Assembly: GCA_030444405.1 (NCBI GenBank)
Contig: JARFPM010000012.1
Span: 1 to 64,000 of the forward strand
Length of the DNA: 64,000 bases
Reading direction: 5' to 3'
Origin: Nitrospira sp.
Lineage (GTDB): Bacteria; Nitrospirota; Nitrospiria; Nitrospirales; Nitrospiraceae
Shown: in pieces, positions 56,348 through 64,000 of the stretch
How positions within the stretch are numbered: the stretch's first letter is position 1
How the letters are laid out: the number at the start of each line of letters is the position of its first letter
Notes under the pieces: model-generated
The model's input: the letters and a program-made list of their open reading frames with translations, nothing else
What the model was told of the DNA's origin: nothing
Databases searched by the model: none
Translations under genes and position numbers: made by a program

Positions 56348-57673
56348 TTACTCCCGTCGATGAAGTGCAGCAATCTGGTGGCCTATTTTTCGACCTTCCC
56401 TGATTGCGTAATTGGTCCCTCTATCTTCGGGGTAGATCTGAGCCATTGAACACAGATGCAGGCCGTCTAAAGGCCCGTCATGCGAGGGAATTAATTCGCT
56501 GTAGTTCCTTACAACCACAGGCTGGGACCAACGTGCGCGCCACAGGTGGTGTGCCTTGATCCAGCTACGACTAAACGTAGGAAACATTTGTTGTAGATAG
56601 GGTAGAGCATAGTCGCGGAACTCATCGGCACTCATATGGTAAAGACGATCGGTATGTGGGAGATATTTGGATAGGTAGACGATGTGGCGGCCACCATAGG
56701 TCTGTGGTCGTTCAAAGTTCGTGTGCTCTATAACACCCACGAAGGGAAATCTCGGATCATTCACATTTAACCAATAAATCCCTGAAAGCGACCGATCGAG
56801 TTCAAGTACCAAACACACATTGCCGAGATATCGAATCTGCTCCAGTGAACGAACATACTGCGGTGGCGCCCAGTGTCGAATCATATCGGCCATCAAGGGC
56901 AGCGCGGTAGTAACAACTACACGATCAGATGTTAGAGTGCCCTGGTTGGTGTCGGCGTACCAACGTCCATCTCGCTGTTGGATAGCTGTCACCGCACTGT
57001 TGACTTCAATGCGCCCACCGAATTGACGGACTCTTTCGGCTAGCGCATGAGCCAATGCAATAAAGCCGCCTTTGAAGTAAGCAAGACGCTCCTCACCGTA
57101 TTTACCACGACTGCTTCCCCGTAGTTTGAGTTTGTTCCAGAACCACACTGCGGATACTTCGTCGGCGTAGGGGCCAAACTTCCCCTTGAGCAGAGGCTCC
57201 CAGACCACTCGGAATACATTGTCCCCACCGAGTTCCTTGAGCCACTCATGGGCTGACTTGCCCTCGAGCTTTCGCCAATCCTTGACTCGGCGCGCACGCA
57301 ACGCCAAGAGACCGAGCCGTATGCGGTCTGGGAGTTTCAGTGGCGTGAAATTCAGGAGGTCCCAAGGAGACGACAGCTTGAAGAACTGGTTCGCGTAATA
57401 GACGCCAGTGTTAGTTGGGCTGATTTCGACGCGGTCGTTTAGACCCAACTCCTCAACCAGCCCCATGACATCGAGATCATTGGTAAACCAATGATGATAA
57501 AAGCGGTCGAGCTGTTCTCCGCCTACATCAAAGGCGGCCGCCAGCCCGCCGATTTCAGGCTCGGCCTCTAAGACAGTGACAGAAATTCCTTTCTTCGCCA
57601 ACTCATAGGCGGCTGCCAATCCAGTAAAACCTCCACCTACGACGGTGACCTGGGTGTTATGATTTATGGTCAT
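56348..57673 (-). CDS. NAD(P)/FAD-dependent amine-oxidase-like oxidoreductase
   Basis: VTVVGGGFTGLAAAYELAKKGISVTVLEAEPEIGGLAAAF. Confidence 0.85.
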   Translation of the reverse strand: MTINHNTQVTVVGGGFTGLAAAYELAKKGISVTVLEAEPEIGGLAAAFDVGGEQLDRFYHHWFTNDLDVMGLVEELGLNDRVEISPTNTGVYYANQFFKLSSPWDLLNFTPLKLPDRIRLGLLALRARRVKDWRKLEGKSAHEWLKELGGDNVFRVVWEPLLKGKFGPYADEVSAVWFWNKLKLRGSSRGKYGEERLAYFKGGFIALAHALAERVRQFGGRIEVNSAVTAIQQRDGRWYADTNQGTLTSDRVVVTTALPLMADMIRHWAPPQYVRSLEQIRYLGNVCLVLELDRSLSGIYWLNVNDPRFPFVGVIEHTNFERPQTYGGRHIVYLSKYLPHTDRLYHMSADEFRDYALPYLQQMFPTFSRSWIKAHHLWRARWSQPVVVRNYSELIPSHDGPLDGLHLCSMAQIYPEDRGTNYAIREGRKIGHQIAALHRRE

Positions 57674-58662
57674 TGCGAAATAGTCTGCGTCAGGAATCTA
57701 TCTTGAACGGGGTAGCACAGCAGATAGAGACCACCTGCAATTGTTGGAGGTAGCCATAGCAATGCATGAACCAATAATGCGTAAGCTGTGGCCGCAGCAA
57801 ACGGATTGCCAAGTACTGTCATGGCCCGAGCTGAAAAGTAATCAAACGTACCGATAAAACCAGGCGTGCTCGGAATTACCGTTGCCAGCGTACCAACGGG
57901 CAGCGCCAACCACGATGCAAGTGGCTGCGTCATCGCTGGCAAGGACAAGGCAGCGAACCAGAAGACTAAGCCCTCAAACAGCCATGCGAGCACTGACCAA
58001 AATAGCAAGCGTATGATGGTGTGACTGCGCGAGGTGTGGTCTAAGGCGACAAAAACATGGTCAACTGAGGTTAATAATTTATGTCCCAACCTCGGCAGAA
58101 CACCAGTTGCGACGCTCACTAGCCCTGACGCGAGTGGTTTGAAAGAGGCTGGGAAGAGCAAGATGAACAAGATAACCACGCTACCCACGACCAAGATGCC
58201 GCCACTCAGCCCCATGAAACGTGACGACTCTACTCCAAACCAGGACAAGGTGGCGCCAAATAGGGACACCATCATCAATAGGTCCAGCAGTCTTTCGACC
58301 AACAAAGTTGTCAACGATGTCGTTGCTTTAATACCTAGCCTGCGGTTAAACCCAAATGCGCGTAGGATGTCTCCAGCCCTTAACGGTAATAGATTATTGG
58401 CGGCTACGCTCGCCATCAATGGTCCGGCACAGTGCTTCCACTCCAACTTCGGGTTTTCCGAAAGAAGCATCAGGCGCCAGCGCTGGATGCGGCAGGCGTA
58501 GCCACTGTAGAACGCTAGCACAGCTGCTCCTAACCACCAGCCGTTGGCTTCGGCGAAGGTGGCTTTCACTTCACTCAATTGGATATGTCGAAAAAGTAGC
58601 CACAGGAAAAAGCCTGTGAGCGCCATACCACCGAATAGGCGTAACCATCTCCGTGCGTTCAC
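57670..58662 (-). CDS. Flippase-like UPF0104/LPG synthase TM-region protein
   Basis: ANNLLPLRAGDILRAFGFNRRLGIKATTSLTTLLVERLLDLL; PSTPGFIGTFDYFS. Confidence 0.85.
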   Translation of the reverse strand: MNARRWLRLFGGMALTGFFLWLLFRHIQLSEVKATFAEANGWWLGAAVLAFYSGYACRIQRWRLMLLSENPKLEWKHCAGPLMASVAANNLLPLRAGDILRAFGFNRRLGIKATTSLTTLLVERLLDLLMMVSLFGATLSWFGVESSRFMGLSGGILVVGSVVILFILLFPASFKPLASGLVSVATGVLPRLGHKLLTSVDHVFVALDHTSRSHTIIRLLFWSVLAWLFEGLVFWFAALSLPAMTQPLASWLALPVGTLATVIPSTPGFIGTFDYFSARAMTVLGNPFAAATAYALLVHALLWLPPTIAGGLYLLCYPVQDRFLTQTISQ

Positions 58663-59666
58663 TTAATCACATGCACCGGACTACGTGAAACCGTGGGCTG
58701 CTTTTCCGTGAATCCTGTGTATTCTTGCACCACGTATAGGGGCCGACCCTTGATCTCGTTATAAATTCGGCCAACGTACTCGCCAAGGATGCCTAAGCTG
58801 ATCAGTTGCACGCCACCAATGAACAAGACCGCGATCATCAGAGCTGTCCAGCCCTCAACCCAGATGTTGGTGAACAACCTCAGTGTCACGGCGTAAACAA
58901 TCCCCGCCATGGCCATTACGGCGGATATCATTCCCATAGCGACCGATGCCTGGAGTGGTTTGGTTGAAAACGATAAGATCCCGTCCGTCGCAAAGCGCAC
59001 CATTTTTCGAAGCGGATACTTGCTCTCACCTGCAAATCGCTTCGCTCTGATATACGGCAAAGCCGTTTGTTTGAAGCCGACCCAACTCACCATGCCACGG
59101 ACAAAGCGGTCACGTTCAGGCATTGCCCTCAGGGTGTCGACCACATTGCGATTCATCAAACGAAAGTCTCCCGTATCGAGCGGGATTGGGATGTCGGAGA
59201 GTTTATTCAGTAGTCGATAGAAAGCACGGGCTGTAGCTAACTTGAAAACCGATTCGCCCGGCCGCTCGGTCCGAGTGCCGTAAACAACGTCGTAGCCTTC
59301 GCGCCACTTTTCGATCATTTGATGTATGACTTCAGGTGGATCTTGAAGATCGGCATCGATCAGAACCACGATATCGCCGCTGGATGCATCTATTCCTGCC
59401 GTAACGGCTATTTGATGACCAAAGTTCCTTGCAAAACCAACTACTTTGATACGAGGATCTTGCGCTGCGAATTCTTTTAATATGTCTCTGGTGCAGTCGC
59501 GACTTCCGTCGTCTACGAAAATCAACTCGACGTTCAGATCCTGCACTTCATCACAAAATTGGCGCAGGCGTTTAACCGTTTCACGTATTGCCTCTTGTTC
59601 GTTGTAACAGGGTATGACTAGTGACAACGAAGCGTCGGGGAGTGAGATGCTTTGTCTGTTATTCAT
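58659..59666 (-). CDS. Family 2 glycosyltransferase with C-terminal TM helices
   Basis: LSLVIPCYNEQEAIRETVKRL; VFVDDGSRDCT-type motif; DADLQDPPEVI. Confidence 0.9.
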   Translation of the reverse strand: MNNRQSISLPDASLSLVIPCYNEQEAIRETVKRLRQFCDEVQDLNVELIFVDDGSRDCTRDILKEFAAQDPRIKVVGFARNFGHQIAVTAGIDASSGDIVVLIDADLQDPPEVIHQMIEKWREGYDVVYGTRTERPGESVFKLATARAFYRLLNKLSDIPIPLDTGDFRLMNRNVVDTLRAMPERDRFVRGMVSWVGFKQTALPYIRAKRFAGESKYPLRKMVRFATDGILSFSTKPLQASVAMGMISAVMAMAGIVYAVTLRLFTNIWVEGWTALMIAVLFIGGVQLISLGILGEYVGRIYNEIKGRPLYVVQEYTGFTEKQPTVSRSPVHVIK

Positions 59667-60079
59667 TGACGGTGACAGTCTCCGGCCGCCCAGCAAGCGT
59701 CAGAGCGTTCTTGCGATGACATCCTTGTTTCGACATGCCAGCTAACACTGCGCAAAACACCACAATTGTCCAGTCGTCCAGTGATATGCATCCGTGCACT
59801 CTTTGATGACCAGAGCTTGCGATCGGTGTGCCAATTTGCCCCAATGTAAGCGAGAACTTTCTCCCTATTCAAGCAAGAGTCCTCAGTCTGTGAAGACGGG
59901 GGTGAGGGCAAGGTCGTTCGAAGCAAGACGAGCCCCGCCCGTAATCATTGAGGACCTCACCTGTTAAGCAGGGGAATCCATGAGACAGTGGCGGCATTTT
60001 CAAACAGGTTCTAGGCAGCTATCTACGCATCTATGCTCCAACCAATAATTCAGGCGAAAACGGCGATAACTGGGGCACT

Positions 60080-61513
60080 TCAGGAATTCCGCAAATGTTC
60101 CGACAATCGCAATGCGAGCTGAACAATCGTGAGTGTTGGGTTGGCTGATCCGCCTGATGGAAAAACTGATGAGCCAGCGATGTACAGGTTCTCTTGTCCA
60201 AATACGCGACAATTTGAATCCACAACACCATTCTTGACCGTGTCTGCCATTCGAGTACCGCCCATGTGGTGATAACCAGCGCCTGAATCGTTCGTCACGC
60301 GGTAATCGGGGAAACCATCATTGCTAAACACCCAATTAGTAAACTTGATACGTCCGAGATTCCTGGCCATCACATAATCATTGAACTGAGAGAGAGATTT
60401 CCGTAGAGTAGCAAGATCTCGATCCGTTTTTTTCCAATGAAGCTCCGTCAACGGAATTCCAAACCGGTCACGCTTCGTCTCGGATAGCTTCACATGATTG
60501 TCCCAAATAGGCTCTTGTTCCCAGTCTGCAAAGAGGGTCGTCCCACACACGAGATTCTTCCCTACTCGCGAAGCGGCCCATGCGCCCGCTTTCGGCGCAA
60601 CGCATAAAAGGTCGCGAACTAGAGCCTGTGTGCCTTCACGTGGCAGTTCTCTTACCCAGAATCGGCAATCTAACGTCGATAACTTTCTTTTTACCGCGTC
60701 TGTTAAACCGACCAAGCGCATCTTAGTCTTCGCCATTTCGAGCTGAACGAGCGCATGACCGACCCTGAAGGAGGGGTGCTCCATCCAATAGTGGCCTAAC
60801 GGCGCTCGAGGGTCAACGCATTTCCCCTTTGTCTGATGATTGCTCCACAGAAGCATCCGGCTGTTTTCTATTCCCCCCATCGCTAAAATGAAGTGTTTCG
60901 CCTTGACGTTGGCCGATTGCCCAAAAAAGTTAGTAGCCGTTACACTCACTACACGTTGGCCATCTGTTTTCAAGCCCGTTAGGTTGGCGTTGGTAACGTA
61001 GGTGACGTGTTTCGACGCATTCAGTCTCTCCCGATATTTTTCACCAAACCGAACTTGCGAATACGAAATACCAATTTCTTTGATACCAAATTCCTGATCC
61101 AACACAATGTCATCTTGTGGTTGCCGAATATCGAGAATAGACAGCGCTTTTTTCAAGAAGGGGTCTAGGCCTTTCTTTTCTATTGGCCAGTGAGCATTCT
61201 CAAACCCCTCCTTCTTTTGGAAATCACTTTCGCCTAATGGCACGCAGTGTCCATCCCAATGGCCACTCGTACCACCAAGATATCGAAGCCGAGCAGAATC
61301 AAGTTCGAAGTAGGGGTCCCCTATCACATCCCCCTTATAAATGTCCTGAGATTCATCGCTCTGATGAAGTCCACCTCCCTCTAAGAGAATAACTGAACGA
61401 CCATAGTCTCCAAGTTCTAATGCGACAGTCATTCCGGCAGGTCCTGATCCCACCACACAAAAGTCTGCAATCTTTGGGAGGCCATTTACCGAAAGGCTGA
61501 AATCAATATGCAT
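60080..61513 (-). CDS. GMC-family oxidoreductase
   Basis: DFCVVGSGPAGMTVALELGDYGRSVILLEGG; HHMGGTRMADTVKNGVVDSNCRVFGQENLYIAGSSVFPSGGSANPTLTI. Confidence 0.9.
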   Translation of the reverse strand: MHIDFSLSVNGLPKIADFCVVGSGPAGMTVALELGDYGRSVILLEGGGLHQSDESQDIYKGDVIGDPYFELDSARLRYLGGTSGHWDGHCVPLGESDFQKKEGFENAHWPIEKKGLDPFLKKALSILDIRQPQDDIVLDQEFGIKEIGISYSQVRFGEKYRERLNASKHVTYVTNANLTGLKTDGQRVVSVTATNFFGQSANVKAKHFILAMGGIENSRMLLWSNHQTKGKCVDPRAPLGHYWMEHPSFRVGHALVQLEMAKTKMRLVGLTDAVKRKLSTLDCRFWVRELPREGTQALVRDLLCVAPKAGAWAASRVGKNLVCGTTLFADWEQEPIWDNHVKLSETKRDRFGIPLTELHWKKTDRDLATLRKSLSQFNDYVMARNLGRIKFTNWVFSNDGFPDYRVTNDSGAGYHHMGGTRMADTVKNGVVDSNCRVFGQENLYIAGSSVFPSGGSANPTLTIVQLALRLSEHLRNS

Positions 61514-62143
61514 TAAACATCTCCTGTTTGTAGCACCCAGCCTTGTTTAATGAATCTTCCACTCCTGCTGCTATGAGCATTGCCGGAAATACGAGTGAGC
61601 AGAACCATTTGGCTGAGCAATAACGCTCCGATCAAGAATCCTCTGCGTGAACACATGTTCTTCACCTCCTTTGACTATCTCGCCGTCCGCTCGTTAACAC
61701 TCTGGAGATCCCAGCCCAAGCAGCATTTTGATCGAAGGCATTCTGAAAGCGCTCTTTCCATCCCACAACGCGATGGCTTTCTCCTTCTCATATCATCCAT
61801 CAAGAATGTCCACACTCCCCATCGGATGCATTTAGGGGATCTCCCTACCAATATCGAGGTCCCTGGTCAAGTCCTTTTTCCCGTAAAAGCTGTCATGGCG
61901 CTGATTGCTCCGGCGATGGTCATCACGCGACATGACTTTGCGCATGATACTGCTCTCAGTGAATCGCATCCAGCTCGCGCCAGCGCTGTGAGGCTGTCAG
62001 CATTGTGGCGAACACCAGCTTCAAACAGGCTCTCTCCGTTTTAGGAGAGCGTACGAACCTCGAAGCCGCAAAGCTAATGCCGACACCAATCAAAACCGCC
62101 CAGCTCGCTGTATCAATAACGGCAAATACAAGCTGGCCGTCGT

Positions 62144-62500
62144 TCATAAGTCCTCTATGTGCGTCGAACCGTATCCAACTAACAGGTGGCCTGCGATCCG
62201 TTGTGCCACATTGATATTTGTGGCTGTACAGAGCACCAATCTATGCCCAAGTGTTTTTTGCTGTTTCAGCCAGTCGATTAGCTGAATGTTGTAAGGTAAA
62301 GTCGCTGGATTTAACTCAACGGAGTCTGCCAACTTCTGCTTTACAAATGTCTTTCCGACAAGCAATCAAAATAGAGGATAGGGAACGGAAATGGTTTTAT
62401 CACGAAGTGACTGCAAAGCAGATTCATGTAGGATATCGGTATGGCGAAGTGACCCATCCAAATCAACCACTATCATAATCTCCGTGTTGCTTTCCAGGGC
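62144..62500 (-). pseudogene. HAD portion of a UbiA/HAD-type protein, nonsense-disrupted and truncated
   Basis: EIMIVVDLDGSLRHTDILHESALQSLRDKTISVPYPLF*LLVGKTFVKQKLADSVELNPATLPYNIQLIDWLKQQKTLGHRLVLCTATNINVAQRIAGHL. Confidence 0.7.
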
Positions 62501-62579
62501 AGGCCGCTCATGCGTGTAGGCCATGACTTCTTGTGATAGACATCGAGTCGCAATAAATCTAGCATATGTACTACAGTTC

Positions 62580-63980
62580 TTACTCCCACTCGATGGTGCT
62601 CGGCGGCTTCGAGCTGATATCGTACACGACCCGGTTCACGCCCTTCACCTCGTTGATGATCCGGTTCGACATGCGACCAAGAACCTCATTCGGTATCTTT
62701 GCCCAGTCTGCCGTCATACCGTCCACGCTGGTCACGGCTCGAATGGCGATCACGTTCTCATAGGTCCGTTGATCGCCCATCACCCCGACAGTTCGAATCG
62801 GCAACAAGACGGCAAAGGCCTGCCAGATCTCACGATAAAGACCGGCACTTCGGACTTCCTGGTCGACGATGGCTTCGGCAGCCCGCAAAATCGCCAACCG
62901 TTCCGGCGTCACGGCGCCCAGAACGCGAATAGCCAATCCTGGACCTGGGAACGGTTGTCGCCAGATGATCTCATCCGGCAATCCCAGCTCTTTTCCCAAC
63001 ACCCGCACTTCGTCCTTGAACAACTCGCGCAGCGGCTCGATAAGCTTGAGCTTCATACGTGCCGGCAACCCGCCAACATTGTGATGGGTCTTAATCGTGG
63101 CCGAGGGGCCTTTGAAGCTGACGCTTTCGATCACGTCGGGATACAGTGTCCCCTGGACAAGGTACTTGACGCCCTTCAGTTTCTTCGATTCCGCCTCAAA
63201 ATGTTTGATGAATTGCCTGCCGATGATCTTTCGCTTGCGCTCCGGGTCCGTCACACTCTTCAGGCCGGCGAGAAACTGCTTGGTTCCGTCAAGGACCTTG
63301 AGATTCAGGTGCAGCTGTGAGGCAAAGGTCTTCTGCACTTGGTCCCGTTCGCCAGACCGCAAGACGCCGTTATCGACGAAGATGCAGGTGAGTTGATCGC
63401 CGATCGCCCGGTGCGTCAGCGCCGCCGCAACCGAGGAATCTACGCCGCCGCTCAGCGCGCAGATGACTCGTTCCTTGCCGACCTGCTCGCGAATCTGCTT
63501 GATCGCCGTTTCCACATAGGACCGCATAGTCCAGGTCGGTTTGCAGCCGCAAATCTCGTAGACGAAGTTCTGTAGAATTTTCGTCCCTTCCGGCGTGTGA
63601 GCCACTTCGGGATGGAACTGCAGGCAATAGATCCGGCGCTTGTGATCGTCCCGCTTCATCGCCGCGACGGGCGAATTGCTCGTATGCGCGATCGATCGAA
63701 ACCCCGGCGGCATCCGTTCGATGCGATCCCCATGCGACATCCATACGGTCGTCTGCTTGTCGCTTCCCACCTCTTTAAAGAGATCACTGGCATCGTCGAT
63801 TGCGAGATCAGCGCGGCCATACTCACGGTGAGGTGATTTCGTGACGGCTCCCCCGGAGAGATGTGTCACCAACTGCATGCCGTAGCAGATGCCAAGGATT
63901 GGAATGTTCTGATCAAACAGTTCCTTGGCAACGACCGGCGCTTTTTTCTCGTACACGCTGGAGGGTCCTCCGGACAGCAC
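62580..63980 (-). CDS. guaA: GMP synthase (glutamine-hydrolysing), 5' end beyond window
   Basis: [46 protein letters not shown]; ..[10 protein letters not shown]. Confidence 0.95.
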   Translation of the reverse strand: MLSGGPSSVYEKKAPVVAKELFDQNIPILGICYGMQLVTHLSGGAVTKSPHREYGRADLAIDDASDLFKEVGSDKQTTVWMSHGDRIERMPPGFRSIAHTSNSPVAAMKRDDHKRRIYCLQFHPEVAHTPEGTKILQNFVYEICGCKPTWTMRSYVETAIKQIREQVGKERVICALSGGVDSSVAAALTHRAIGDQLTCIFVDNGVLRSGERDQVQKTFASQLHLNLKVLDGTKQFLAGLKSVTDPERKRKIIGRQFIKHFEAESKKLKGVKYLVQGTLYPDVIESVSFKGPSATIKTHHNVGGLPARMKLKLIEPLRELFKDEVRVLGKELGLPDEIIWRQPFPGPGLAIRVLGAVTPERLAILRAAEAIVDQEVRSAGLYREIWQAFAVLLPIRTVGVMGDQRTYENVIAIRAVTSVDGMTADWAKIPNEVLGRMSNRIINEVKGVNRVVYDISSKPPSTIEWE

Positions 63981-64000
63981 AATGCCCTGGGGGCGATACG

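Noticed and set aside
61956-62147. Small minus-strand ORF as a transposase remnant
   Set aside because: Weak resemblance only (LKLVFATMLTASQRWREL); not enough to call.
1-64000. CRISPR arrays, rRNA or tRNA genes
   Set aside because: No regularly spaced repeats or recognisable tRNA/rRNA sequence were seen; a tRNAscan/minced run would be definitive.

Overview
This 64-kb, GC-rich bacterial window looks like Nitrospira or a relative; that is an inference from gene style and was not tested. It has no rRNA, tRNA or CRISPR array that I can see. The left two thirds (about 1-43 kb) is dominated by predicted exported proteins and lipoproteins: three intact formylglycine-type sulfatases plus one disrupted one, a formylglycine-generating enzyme (FGE) with both active-site Cys and an apparent N-terminal export/anchor segment, amidohydrolases, SYLF/YSC84 proteins, patatin-like lipases, MscS, NhaA and an ecotin. 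This region also holds many gene remnants: a nearly deleted sulfatase, sulfatase and amidohydrolase C-terminal fragments, a SYLF fragment, frameshifted genes, and several toxin-antitoxin (TA) modules that are mostly broken and sit at rearrangement scars. The clearest scar is an apparently intact VapBC pair between two 246-bp direct repeats of a DUF4136 gene 3' end. The right third carries housekeeping genes (RNase H, crcB, DUF190, OmpA, aroC, aspS, rluB, guaA) and a glycan/lipid-type operon. It also contains an in-frame RNase HI-ABC ATPase fusion, a truncated second copy of that ABC domain, a crcB with no standard start codon, an IS3-like orfA remnant and a nonsense-disrupted UbiA/HAD fragment. 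All family calls come from reading motifs in the translations; no database search was run.
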